NCBI GenBank assembly: GCA_946887045.1
Contig: CAMPKC010000001.1
Location: forward strand, 62,001-126,000
Direction: 5' to 3'
Length of the DNA: 64,000 nt
Source of the DNA: an uncultured Sphingobacteriaceae bacterium
GTDB taxonomy: Bacteria; Bacteroidota; Bacteroidia; Sphingobacteriales; Sphingobacteriaceae
The notes below the pieces were generated by a model, which made no database searches, had not been told where the DNA came from, and was given only the letters and a program-made list of their open reading frames with translations. This document shows positions 36,401 through 44,509 of the stretch, in pieces; the stretch's first letter is position 1, and each line of letters begins with the position of its first letter. A program made the position numbers and the translations under genes.

Positions 36401-36710
36401 TAAAAACCAGGGTTTCATTACCCATCGGTAAATTAAGACGAAAGACGCCATTTACGTCAGTTATAGTTGCTGTGGAGGTGCCTTTAATTTTTACAGTTAC
36501 CCCGGGTAAAGGCTCACCTTTAGTATCTGTTACGGTACCTGTTACATTATCTCTCTTATTTAACGTAGTACGTTTAGATCCTGTTAGGCTTGTGCCATCG
36601 CCGGCTCCGGCATACGATACATTAACTAAAGTAAGCGCTACTAGTAAGTAAATAAACGCAGCTTTTGTGCATTTATTCAAACTACCTTGTTTCTGTAAAT
36701 TATACTTCAT
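33453..36710 (-). CDS. susC: SusC/RagA TonB-dependent receptor, pair 1
   Basis: A 1085-residue outer-membrane receptor. A long signal region (KAAFIYLLVALTLVNVSYA) is followed by a carboxypeptidase-regulatory-like domain (VTGTVTDTKGEPLPGVTVK), a TonB box (LETVIVTGYG near residue 135), the plug (SPLYIIDDVIQVD, SILKDAAAAIYGSRAANG) and a 22-strand beta-barrel ending FSLGINLSL with terminal-residue hydrophobicity as expected. It imports glycan fragments with SusD1 on top. The start is preceded by a possible 32-codon leader ORF that overlaps the ATG and by the conserved promoter at 36934-36998, giving a 5' leader of about 215 nt. Confidence 0.95.
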   Translation of the reverse strand: MKYNLQKQGSLNKCTKAAFIYLLVALTLVNVSYAGAGDGTSLTGSKRTTLNKRDNVTGTVTDTKGEPLPGVTVKIKGTSTATITDVNGVFRLNLPMGNETLVFSFIGFKTQEIPVKGQTSFTVKLAEDINSLETVIVTGYGGTTTKGASTGAIDVLDAKEIEDLPLGNLGAALASRILGLSVSGGTSRPGSTAQLTVRNPLTLSKDGSNSPLYIIDDVIQVDAQGVPDNTLFNNLDPSEVESISILKDAAAAIYGSRAANGAVIVQTKRGKIGKPRVSYSSSFAINDEAYRTKMLTGYEFGQYMNIRNGAYGSNRSTVDNVFTAEELEYFKANNTDWLDDAWTSASNMRHTFNVSGGADRSTYFANVSYYTQDGNLGSLDYNKWTFRAGADVNVLSNLKAGLQVSGTFDDLTKTFNKIGGEQEENDYRNLLRAPQYVPYYVDGKPVKLPGSDALSRYNYYAITDLNNLATGNDRTTTFNLYAEYELPFVKGLKARASYARNLGSSRGTQVGTRFDIYDFGTAHIINSDASSTVRNYENGNRLYFSNRHSLSYQANLSANYNRQFGQHNVSGFLTVERSEAESSQEDVWRFDPTLTTNGELNTAFGEYEGKSAGNESGTLGYVGRAHYDYANKYLADVVFRSDASTKFAPENYWGRFYSVGLGWVVSEESFFKVPAINFLKLRYSVGLLGRDDTKPWLWRQRYTYQQGKGAVFGGKDNESASIGMKMEASPNRDATWSDEFKQNLGLDARFLDSRLSTTIEAFYNKGTNMLIERTANVPVTVGGSVASVNFGAVDFFGYEIGLGWSDNLGKDFRYGIDTRFSWYDNKQHKGNFNDSDVNYPWMPQPGKSTDIGQWGYDYLGMFKSQEEIDSYVQQYNITEVHDVEADQLKPGMLYYRDVRGPLQADGSFAAPDGIVDENDQVLLAKKADNHYGFGITLRFGYKGFSFDSAIGGSFGGWSEIDARKPLHQNISRIYQSVPAYWNDIYDPELNPGGRYPNPHNEDISLNPTSEFWRVSSFRMRMRNFNLNYSLPKKISDKLHVNNARLVFTGVNPINFYNPFDYKDSEGSWDAFPALRTFSLGINLSL

Positions 36711-36798
36711 ATTTCTTTTTAATTAGGTTTAAAGATTCTGAGAAATGATTCCAGGGACAATAGCCTGAAAGGGTGCTGTTCTTTTTTAGTTCCGCCAT
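36700..36798 (-). CDS. Possible 32-codon leader ORF overlapping susC1
   Basis: An ATG at 36798 opens a 32-codon frame (starting MAELKKNSTLSGYCPWNH, ending KKKYEV) whose stop lies 11 bp inside susC1, in a different frame. About 100 bp of this leader DNA is similar to 44295-44400, upstream of susC2, where the frame is broken. Conservation of the DNA and the overlap could mean translational coupling, but there is no ribosome-binding signal and a leader peptide is only one reading. It may equally be a conserved RNA leader. Confidence 0.25.
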   Translation of the reverse strand: MAELKKNSTLSGYCPWNHFSESLNLIKKKYEV

Positions 36799-36933
36799 TT
36801 ACATTGAGTTAATTTATTTTGGGTTAATTTTTTCAAAAACGAAATCTTTCAAGCAAATTGGATTTGCTTTCTACGACATATTAAGTATTGACAGTATTGA
36901 TATTGGTTATAAAGCTGGCTAGAGCTTATATAT

Positions 36934-36998
36934 CAAAATTAAGCGGTAATAAAGTTTAAATTTGATAGCATTTTTTCAAGATATTGTACAATCTTACC
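36934..36998 (-). promoter_or_regulatory. Conserved regulon promoter, site 3 (upstream of susC1)
   Basis: A perfect -7 box TAATTTTG (36941-36934 on the minus strand) is 25 bp from the 32-bp element at 36967-36998, which reads AGCATTTTTTCAAG ... TACAATCTTACC in plus orientation. No -33 TTG is properly placed, so an activator is expected. The predicted RNA leader to susC1 is about 215 nt. Confidence 0.8.
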
Positions 36999-37077
36999 AA
37001 ACGCTAAATATTAGATGGAAGTTAAAATCATAGGACTTTAGCTCTAAAACAACGAAAACATAAACATGTAAAAAGAC

Positions 37078-37117
37078 TTAAAATAAGCTTAAAATAAACT
37101 TAAAATAAGCTTAAAAT
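37078..37117. repeat. 11-bp tandem repeat TTAAAATAAGC, 3.6 copies
   Basis: Units start at 37078, 37089, 37100 and 37111 (the second reads TTAAAATAAAC). They lie 80 bp upstream of the site-3 element. A near-helical repeat of A-tracts would curve the DNA; no protein-binding role can be claimed from this alone. Confidence 0.6.
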
Positions 37118-37424
37118 CTCATTTGCAACGAATTACAATCTTTTGAAAATTTACCCCTGCCGAAAGTCAATATTAGAAAGTCAGCAAAATAGTCGTTAGA
37201 GCACGTGCAATTTTTCAGTTTTACACCATCACGAAAATGATAATATATTGGAATTTTCCTTAAAGACGTAGACTTATTATATGCTCAATCTAATAAGACA
37301 TCCTACACAATAAATACCTCGATTAGTTAGCAATCAATCATTTTGGACAGATCTTCAATAAACATCAATACCGGTGAGGATTAAGCTTTTGTGGGATAAA
37401 AAAGGGACATTTCTTTAACGGCCG

Positions 37425-37770
37425 TTGGGCAGATACCCAAACTTCAGGACCAAATCTTACCTTTATCCGGTAAAACCATCAACAGTAATCGAATACCAGC
37501 AAACCCTTAGTCTCTACTATGCAAGAAATTGTACAGGACACTCCATGCAGGGAGTACGCCTCAAGCTCAGGGTAAGCGGACGGTGGAGACCACAAACTCA
37601 GAAACTTTAAGCATAAGGTAAAAGAGCGCCTGGACCCAGAGCAGGGAATTGCTTACCGAAAGAAACGAGCCTGGGATGTTGAGCTTGTCTTTGCCCACAT
37701 CAAAAACAATCGGGGCTTCACGCGCTCTCTCCTGAAGGACTTGAGTAAAACTAAAGTGGAAATCAGATAA
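37425..37770 (+). pseudogene. Decayed C-terminal fragment of an IS1182-type transposase
   Basis: Plus-strand fragments in two frames read like the end of IS1182-family DDE transposases. Frame one has YYARNCTGHSMQGVRLKL, where intact family members have a Cys-rich ARNCxGCPMxGVCHKxK. After a frameshift near 37590 the second frame continues NFKHKVKERLDPEQGIAYRK, AWDVELVFAHIKNNRGFTRS and LLKDLSKTKVEI, matching the WDVEPVFxxIKxNxGFxRF motif with the catalytic Glu region. The N-terminal two-thirds is missing and no terminal inverted repeats are visible. It is the only insertion-sequence trace in the window and lies in the gap between two SusCD units. Confidence 0.75.
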
Positions 37771-37861
37771 ATATCAACTACACACAACCTAAAAAAGGGG
37801 AAGGACTGAAGCCTTTTCTGCAAAATCTATCTACTTTACCAGCAATCGCGCCCCCTTAAAA

Positions 37862-37900
37862 AAGAAACCGCCTCATAATTGACTTATGAGGCGGCTTCTT
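37862..37900 (-). terminator. Intrinsic terminator after the pair-2 lipoprotein gene
   Basis: A 17-bp stem with one wobble (AAGAAACCGCCTCATAA and TTATGAGGCGGCTTCTT, loop TTGAC) lies 18 bp after the stop at 37919. Its sequence is nearly the same as the terminator at 47763-47803 but in the opposite orientation. Confidence 0.88.
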
Positions 37901-37918
37901 TTCTATATTTCAAATTAA

Positions 37919-38881
37919 CTACTTCTGAACCTTCACAAAAATATTGGCAAACCACTTACCGTCTGTATCAGTTGTAATCTGTCTAAAATAAATGGCACCT
38001 AGCTTATTCTCCGGTGTTTTGAAATAAACTACAGATCCTACTCTAATGTGACCGGCTTGTGTCTTTGGAGTTTGATCTAAGGTAACAGACTTCGTACCTA
38101 CGTACGTCCCTATCTCAACGCCTGAAATCAAACGATCTCTAAACTGGTTCGCTTCACTCAACGGAAGGCTAAACTTTGTCGTGCGTTTAGTCCAGGTACT
38201 TAAATCATACACGGCAAAAGGAAGCGTCGTTGCAGCAGGCGAATATATATGGTACCAATATCCACCGATGGTGTTAGCAGGGCTCGTACCCGCAGGAGCA
38301 AGTGAGCGATAGATAGCAAAATCAATATCTGCAGACACTGCTTTCGCCTCCTCGTAGGTGAATGCCTTACCGAGTTTTATAGAATAGTATGACGCCCTTG
38401 TACTATTCGCAACGCTATCCGGCAAGTATACATTCTTTTGAGTAGTATAGTTAAAGTTAGGTGTAACGTTAACCGTTACTTTAGTATAGCCATCTCCAAT
38501 ATATACTTGCTGCTTATTCAAAGCATATATACGGTAAGTACTTTCACCGGCACGAGTTGCGTTGAACGTAACAACACCAGAATATGACCGCTTATCGTCA
38601 GTCGGCGTAAGCGTAACCATCTGTACGGTTTCCGGACTAAGCGCGTCGCGCGTAACAACAATTGCTGCCATATCCTCTTTGGCAGAAGTTATTGTGTATT
38701 CGATCACAATTTCATCCCCTTCGTTATATGTTCTATAATCAGTAACCGCATTAGGACTTGTTGCCTGGAAAGTCACTTTGACATCGTCAAACATGTTGTA
38801 AATGTTATCTACCTCCTTTTTGCAAGACCCCAGCGAGATAGAGGCAAGGAGACATGACGCTATAAAATATGTTAGTTTCAT
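37919..38881 (-). CDS. Surface lipoprotein of SusCD pair 2 (SusE/F-like position)
   Basis: A 320-residue lipoprotein (SLGSC, Cys20, followed by KKEVDN). It lies 18 bp downstream of susD2, the usual place for a surface glycan-binding protein. Residues about 30-140 look like an immunoglobulin-like beta domain (VKVTFQATSPNA, GDEIVIEYTITSAKEDM, YSGVVTFNATRAGESTYRIY), and the remainder is another beta-rich domain with a repeated FAIYRS, GSVVYFKTPENKLGAIYF pattern. No catalytic motif is visible. A glycan-binding role is inferred from position and fold only; I do not recognise a named family. Confidence 0.75.
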   Translation of the reverse strand: MKLTYFIASCLLASISLGSCKKEVDNIYNMFDDVKVTFQATSPNAVTDYRTYNEGDEIVIEYTITSAKEDMAAIVVTRDALSPETVQMVTLTPTDDKRSYSGVVTFNATRAGESTYRIYALNKQQVYIGDGYTKVTVNVTPNFNYTTQKNVYLPDSVANSTRASYYSIKLGKAFTYEEAKAVSADIDFAIYRSLAPAGTSPANTIGGYWYHIYSPAATTLPFAVYDLSTWTKRTTKFSLPLSEANQFRDRLISGVEIGTYVGTKSVTLDQTPKTQAGHIRVGSVVYFKTPENKLGAIYFRQITTDTDGKWFANIFVKVQK

Positions 38882-38899
38882 ATTATTTTTTTAGATATA

Positions 38900-40774
38900 C
38901 TAGTTCAACGGATCAAAAGTGCCATTTGCCCAACCAATAGTATGCTGTAAAAGCGGGCTGGAAGCCATAAAATCGTTATGAAAGGTGTAAAAATAATGGT
39001 GTTCAGGTATCGAGAATGAACCGATATTTGCTGGAGTTAAAATTGCTTTCTGGAAATATGTGGTATATACGGCTTTATTGTTAATATCAAGCTGATCTCT
39101 CATCTGTACCGCAGGATTAGTAGCGCTCGGCGCTTCTAACAAAGCCTTTTGAGAGGTGCTTTTCAACGTTATTCTAATAGTAGATATAGTACCACTTAAA
39201 GTATGCCATTTTCTCAGACGACGTAAATCTGCATTGCGCTTATTCTCAAAGGCAAACTCTACGAATCTTTCATTTGTAATCAAATCGCGCATTGCTTGTC
39301 CTGCACCACTAATTGAGCCTAAGCCATAGTCGTTGCTTCCTGCACCCTGTTGTATTCCGGCTCTCTGACGGATTTGACGAACCATATTCTTTGCAGTAGC
39401 AATATCACCAGTCTCGTTTGCGCATTCCGCATAGTTTAGCATTACTTCGGCTAGACGTAGCTCGATCCAGTCCATACCATTGCCACCAAGGTTATTTGTA
39501 TAATTTACAGAGGCTTGAGGGATAGTTGGATCAGAAAATCGTTTTGAATACACTCCATAGTTTCCCGACTCATTCACACCATTATTCGTAGCGTTAACGT
39601 AATTCCACTGCTTACGGCCTGCTTTACCACTTAAAGGCCATACTGAACCATTATAAGCGAAAGTTGCCTCGAAACGAGGGTCACGATTTTGCCAAAACAT
39701 GACATCATCATATGTATAGGCACCAGGCTGACCAGGCAGATTACCGTCTCTCATTGGATAAGCATCCAGTAAGATAATGGTTGGAATAAAGGCATTAGAA
39801 CTCGAACCTCCCTCAGAATTCGGGCGCACTCTATTCTCTGTATTATGTCCCCGTCGCTCAAGAGTTTTTGAATATGGGCGAACAAAAATCGCTTCTTTAT
39901 TATTGCTACCTTCTAACAGAAAAATGTTTGCATAGTTTGGCACTAGGCTCCGTCCGTTTGCTATACAAAGGTCGTAAGCTACCTTGTTAGCTGTCAAAGC
40001 AGTTTCCCATCTTGCAGCATCATTGTTTGGATTGAATTGCGGACTTGCCCAATAAAGGAGAACTTTGGCCTTCATCACCGTAGCAATCTCTTTGTTAATG
40101 CGACCCCAGTCATTATTACCCCAAACAACTCCATCCAAATTAGAAATAGAGTTTTCTAAATCACTAAGTATCTGGTCAAAACATTCTTTTGCACTTGCAC
40201 GACCGCTTACATTCAAGTTACTAGGACCTTGGGGAGTCAATACAAGAGGTACACCGCCATAAACCTTCACTAATTCGAAATAATTAAACGCACGCAAAAA
40301 GTAATATTGGCCTAAAATTCGCTTTTTAGCCGCCTCCGGAATTGAACCTCCCGGAATGAATGCAATTGCATTATTGGAGCGTGCAATATCAAAATAGCGA
40401 TTATCTCCGAAATTATTACCCTGATATCTGTTACCAACAAAGCGGACGTCGTTATTAGCAAGGGTCCCTTCCAGGCCGAGTGCTGCTTTAGCCCATTGAT
40501 CGTTACCTGAAAAAAAGTTCTCATCGCTTGCCATGTGAATTGGTAAACGATCATACGATTCCTGATGCGGAAAACGGGGAGTCGACATATCATAAGTTTC
40601 CCTAAGATGCATTTCTACAGCCCCCTCAGTACTCCAGATATTGGCATCTATACCTTGCCTGTCTGGCAGTTCGAAAAACTCGTCTTTGTTCACGCAGGCT
40701 GTGCCCAGCACTGCGGTAAGCGCGAAAGCCGCACTTAATTTGAAAATATTTTTATATTGGATAGTCATTTTCAT
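38900..40774 (-). CDS. susD: SusD/RagB-family outer-membrane lipoprotein, pair 2
   Basis: A 624-residue lipoprotein (LGTAC, Cys27, then VNKDEFFELP). SusD landmarks are KRILGQYYFLRAFNYFELVK, VYGGVPLVLTPQGP, CFDQILSDLENSISNLDGVV and the C-terminal MRDLITNERFVEFAFENKRN. It should bind and deliver pectic oligosaccharides to SusC2, whose stop is 5 bp upstream. ATGs at 40774 and 40768 are both possible starts. Identity to SusD1 is moderate, so the two pairs probably import different fragment types. Confidence 0.95.
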   Translation of the reverse strand: MKMTIQYKNIFKLSAAFALTAVLGTACVNKDEFFELPDRQGIDANIWSTEGAVEMHLRETYDMSTPRFPHQESYDRLPIHMASDENFFSGNDQWAKAALGLEGTLANNDVRFVGNRYQGNNFGDNRYFDIARSNNAIAFIPGGSIPEAAKKRILGQYYFLRAFNYFELVKVYGGVPLVLTPQGPSNLNVSGRASAKECFDQILSDLENSISNLDGVVWGNNDWGRINKEIATVMKAKVLLYWASPQFNPNNDAARWETALTANKVAYDLCIANGRSLVPNYANIFLLEGSNNKEAIFVRPYSKTLERRGHNTENRVRPNSEGGSSSNAFIPTIILLDAYPMRDGNLPGQPGAYTYDDVMFWQNRDPRFEATFAYNGSVWPLSGKAGRKQWNYVNATNNGVNESGNYGVYSKRFSDPTIPQASVNYTNNLGGNGMDWIELRLAEVMLNYAECANETGDIATAKNMVRQIRQRAGIQQGAGSNDYGLGSISGAGQAMRDLITNERFVEFAFENKRNADLRRLRKWHTLSGTISTIRITLKSTSQKALLEAPSATNPAVQMRDQLDINNKAVYTTYFQKAILTPANIGSFSIPEHHYFYTFHNDFMASSPLLQHTIGWANGTFDPLN

Positions 40775-40779
40775 AATAT

Positions 40780-43700
40780 TTAAAAACCAACGTTTAATCC
40801 TAGTGATATTGTCCGTATAGTTGGATAATTATATGCGCTACTTGTGTACGGATCTTTGTATGGAAGGGGATTGATAATATTCCACAAATTATTTCCCGTG
40901 GCCAAAATACGAGCACTTCCTAATCCCGTCGCCTTTAATACCCGCTCTGGTATTTTATAGCTCAAGGTCATATTATTCACTCGAATCATAGTGCCATCTA
41001 CTGCCCAAAATGTAGAATTCCGGGTTAAAGTCGGATCATCAAATCGTGGCATCATGCCCGACATAGGATTTTCTGGCGTCCAGCGGTCTCTCCAGATCCC
41101 TAAAACGTTTTTGCTCGTAGATGGATTTACTCTTGCCCGAGAGTCGTAAAAAACTTTTCCCCCAAAACGTGCTGCAATATTTGTACTTAAGTTTAAACTC
41201 CTATATCCGAGGGAAAGGTTAATACCTGAGGAAAGCCATGGCTGAGGATTTTTGAACATTGGAACCATGTCGTTTTCATCGATAACGCCATCCTGGCTTA
41301 CATCTTCATAGACAAGCCAGCCAACCTGCGGAGAAGTTCTGTTACCTCCTGACCCTACAAGATAGTTGGGATTTGCTGAAATAAAGGCATCTACTTCTTC
41401 CTGGGTGCGTAATATACCTTTTGCAATAAGACCAATGTTACTGCTGCTATAATAACGTGGATCCAACCCGACAGTAATAATATCTTCACCCCTATTAAAC
41501 CGCAGATCGGCGGGGTTATAAAAGGTCCTGGCTTCAACTGAATTGCCGTAGCTAAAGTTTATGCTGGTGTTCAGATTCAACTCCCTCGCTACCTTTGCTT
41601 TATAACCTATCGTAAATTCAGTTCCCCAGTTATACGCCTCACGATAATTTACTACTGCCGATTTAAAGCCCGCAAACATAGGATATATCCTGTCTACCCC
41701 CCCGTCAAATCCGTCATAAACATAATTCTGGAAAACCTCAACCCCAAAATCAAGCTTATTGTTAAACATAGAGGTCTCAAGACCGATGTTCATGGTACGC
41801 TTCTTTTCCCAGGTTATGTTTGGATTCGGCAACACGTTAGGATTGAGACCTATACCGTTGTTATTATCTCCAAATAAGTATCCATCGTTCAAACCTACAA
41901 TATAACGTTCCTGCCATAGCCTCTGTTCTACGCGGTCTTCACCTGTGATACCCCAATTGGCTTTTAATTTCAAGAAATTAACAAATCTGATATTATCCTT
42001 AAAAAAGTTTTCATTGCTCACTATCCAGCCCAGGCCGATATTTGGCGAAATCCCCCAGCGGCTGCTTCTCGCGAAGTTTGATGAGGCGTCAAGACGTGCA
42101 ACACCTTCAATCAAATATCTCTTATTGAAATCATACGAAAGCCGGCCAAAGAACGACCTTTTTGTAGATTCAAATACCTGCCTGTTAGGTACCGGGATAT
42201 TATTGTTGCTAAAACCCCAAGGGTCTTCTACTCCCGGAACTAACTGATTAAGCCAGATTTGTGAATGAGTCTCATTATAGTTCACTGTCTGCTCTCCCCC
42301 TGCAAGTACATTGAAGGTGTGCGCTGCAATGGTTTTAGCATATTGAAGCGTGAAGAAGCCTTGATAACTATTGCCTGAGCCCTGCCCGGCGCTAGTTCGG
42401 GCGTTAGCTCCATCTACATAATATCTTGAAGAAACAGAAGAGGGCACATCGCTATAGAACCGATTGTCATTCCCGAAGCGTTCGAAGTTATAAACCTCGT
42501 ACGGTGGAATATAATTTCTGGACTTGTTGGAAGTAGATCCCTGTGAAATCTGAAGTTTCGCCGTTAATCCCTTTACAAATTCTGGTGCATAACTCAAGCT
42601 AGCATTAATACGATAGCCGGTTCTATCTCTATTGTCGTAATATCCTGAATTTAACAAGGCCAAGGGGTTAACTACACCTGGACCCAAGTCCACAGGTAAT
42701 CCGTTGATAGTAAGTGGCCTCCATGCTGGAGCGGCAACTATCATCTCGTAGAAGACTTGATCTTGATCCGAGCCGTTGTTCCTCATCTTGTTCACGTTAT
42801 GATCAACGTTGAACGCAAGATCGGCTTTCAAACCGGGGAAAATAGTAGCATTCATCCCGGTCCTAAACGTGTATTTATCTGCTTTGAGTCCCTCATAGTT
42901 CCCGTTTTCGTTTTGGAAACTACCGCCGGCAAAGAACGTCAGTTTATCATTTCCACCGGAAATGCTTAGGTTATGACGCTGCATCATCGAAGCACTCCAA
43001 AGCTGGTCGTACCAACTTTTGCCCTGGTAATTTCGAAGGTAATCGAGATCAGCAGTACTAAACAATTCGTTGGCTGGTCTATTCCCAATACGAACGCCTT
43101 CGTTTAATACCTGTGCAAGCTCAAATGGCGACAACATATCTGCCTTTTTCGCATTGTCCGAAACACCCATATATCCATTGTAGTTAATTGAAGGCTTACC
43201 TACTTTACCTCGCTTAGTGGTGATCAACACAACTCCTTTGGCACCTGCCGCGCCATAAATTGCCGCGGATGCATCCTTTAAAATAGTCATACTTTCGACC
43301 ATCGACGCGTCAAGATTGTTGAAAGCGTCACTATTAGGCATTGAAATACCATCAATGATATACAGAGGCTCATTAGTTGTTCCTATTGTATTTGTATTGG
43401 ATGTTGTCGTTGAATTACGAACATTAAGTGTAATTCCTGCCCCTGGTCGGCCAGAAACTTCATTCACACTAACCCCTGCTACACGGCCACGTAGTGCTGC
43501 TGCAAGATTTGGCCCAGGGATATCCTGTAAATCTTCCGGATTCACTGTTGCCGAAGAACCCAGATGTTCGCTTTTCTTTTTTGTCCCATATCCAACATTG
43601 ATAACAACCTCTTCAAGACTTGCTGCATCTTCAGACAAAACAACGTTTATTACTGTTTGGGTACCAACTTGAACTTCTTTGGATTTAAAACCGATAAAAC

Positions 43701-43998
43701 TAAAAACCAATGTTTCGTTTCCTGTCGGAAGATTAATTCGGTAAACTCCATTAACATCGGTAGTTGTTGCTGTAGTTGTGCCTTTTATTTTAACAGTTAC
43801 TCCGGGTAAGGGTTCTCCCTTCTCATCTTTAACTGTTCCTGTAATATTTTCTCGTGAAGTATTATTTACGGAAAAACTGAAGCTGTTATTTTGAGTTTCA
43901 GCGTAAGATGCCTCTGTTAAATAAAGCGACATTAATAAAGCAAGGCTCACTTTAGAACTCTTACTTAAATAATACTGCGTTTGTAAAAGTAAATTCAT
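40780..43998 (-). CDS. susC: SusC/RagA TonB-dependent receptor, pair 2
   Basis: A 1072-residue receptor with the same layout as SusC1: signal (KVSLALLMSLYLTEASYA), regulatory-like domain (ITGTVKDEKGEPLPGVTVK), TonB box (LEEVVINVGYG), plug (EPLYIIDGISMPNSDAF, TILKDASAAIYGAAGAKG) and a barrel ending ISLGLNVGF. The N-terminal domain is nearly identical in sequence to that of SusC1, and the barrel is more diverged, as expected after duplication. The promoter is at 44188-44252, with a leader of about 185 nt. Confidence 0.95.
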   Translation of the reverse strand: MNLLLQTQYYLSKSSKVSLALLMSLYLTEASYAETQNNSFSFSVNNTSRENITGTVKDEKGEPLPGVTVKIKGTTTATTTDVNGVYRINLPTGNETLVFSFIGFKSKEVQVGTQTVINVVLSEDAASLEEVVINVGYGTKKKSEHLGSSATVNPEDLQDIPGPNLAAALRGRVAGVSVNEVSGRPGAGITLNVRNSTTTSNTNTIGTTNEPLYIIDGISMPNSDAFNNLDASMVESMTILKDASAAIYGAAGAKGVVLITTKRGKVGKPSINYNGYMGVSDNAKKADMLSPFELAQVLNEGVRIGNRPANELFSTADLDYLRNYQGKSWYDQLWSASMMQRHNLSISGGNDKLTFFAGGSFQNENGNYEGLKADKYTFRTGMNATIFPGLKADLAFNVDHNVNKMRNNGSDQDQVFYEMIVAAPAWRPLTINGLPVDLGPGVVNPLALLNSGYYDNRDRTGYRINASLSYAPEFVKGLTAKLQISQGSTSNKSRNYIPPYEVYNFERFGNDNRFYSDVPSSVSSRYYVDGANARTSAGQGSGNSYQGFFTLQYAKTIAAHTFNVLAGGEQTVNYNETHSQIWLNQLVPGVEDPWGFSNNNIPVPNRQVFESTKRSFFGRLSYDFNKRYLIEGVARLDASSNFARSSRWGISPNIGLGWIVSNENFFKDNIRFVNFLKLKANWGITGEDRVEQRLWQERYIVGLNDGYLFGDNNNGIGLNPNVLPNPNITWEKKRTMNIGLETSMFNNKLDFGVEVFQNYVYDGFDGGVDRIYPMFAGFKSAVVNYREAYNWGTEFTIGYKAKVARELNLNTSINFSYGNSVEARTFYNPADLRFNRGEDIITVGLDPRYYSSSNIGLIAKGILRTQEEVDAFISANPNYLVGSGGNRTSPQVGWLVYEDVSQDGVIDENDMVPMFKNPQPWLSSGINLSLGYRSLNLSTNIAARFGGKVFYDSRARVNPSTSKNVLGIWRDRWTPENPMSGMMPRFDDPTLTRNSTFWAVDGTMIRVNNMTLSYKIPERVLKATGLGSARILATGNNLWNIINPLPYKDPYTSSAYNYPTIRTISLGLNVGF

Positions 43999-44187
43999 AT
44001 TGTATTAATCGTTAATTTTGCTAGATAAATTTCAATTCCGTTTTTAGGAATAAATACGATCAGCATGATATATCAATCACCGGATCTAACGAATTATTAA
44101 TTTTCTTTTTCCATTCAAGAGCTTTTAATTTCGGTTAGGTTTAAATTTTAATGTTTTTTTAAGAAGTATTGGTTATAATTGCTTTAC

Positions 44188-44252
44188 CAAACTTATCTTA
44201 AAAAGACCGCAACTTTCTATAGTATTTTTTCAAGATAGTATAGGATATTACC
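44188..44252 (-). promoter_or_regulatory. Conserved regulon promoter, site 4 (upstream of susC2)
   Basis: A perfect -7 box TAAGTTTG (44195-44188 on the minus strand) is 25 bp from the element at 44221-44252, reading AGTATTTTTTCAAG ... TATAGGATATTACC in plus orientation. Spacing from the -7 box to TTACC is 53 bp, as at site 3. Confidence 0.8.
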
Positions 44253-44294
44253 ATTAGATCTAACAGCATTTTTCCGCTTGAAATTATTCCATCG

Positions 44295-44500
44295 ACTAGT
44301 GAGAAATGATTTCACAGACAGTTACCGGAATAGATGCTGTTTAGTCATTGATTCCACCTTTTATTTTGTTTATTTTCTATAGGTTAATTTTCTAAAAACG
44401 CTTATTGCTTTTTGGAAAAAGGGTGATACACAGTTTGGTAGTTTATTAAGAATGCACTTTAATACTGGTTATTAGCTCTTGGTTATATATAATATTATCA
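44295..44500 (-). other. Relic of a susC1-type leader and promoter region
   Basis: About 205 bp between site 4 and the third DUF3826 gene align with 36730-36943, the leader of susC1. Shared blocks are gagaaatgat, a gctgtt/gatgctgtt block, ttccrcc, ggttaattttct/ttt followed by aaaaacg, then a ctggttatta...ttatatat block where the -7 box should be. The leader ORF and -7 box are broken and no SusC start follows. It looks like the leftover of an ancestral or duplicated susC upstream region. Confidence 0.5.
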
Positions 44501-44509
44501 TACCAAAAC

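Noticed and set aside
36711..37918. tRNA or small structured RNA in the longest intergenic gap
   Set aside because: I found no cloverleaf or CCA-type end; the gap is explained by the susC leader, promoter, repeat, transposase remnant and terminator.
44481..44499. An eighth copy of the regulon element (TATATAATATTATC)
   Set aside because: Only the right half resembles the motif and no -7 box lies 53 bp away; it is better explained as part of the relic susC leader.
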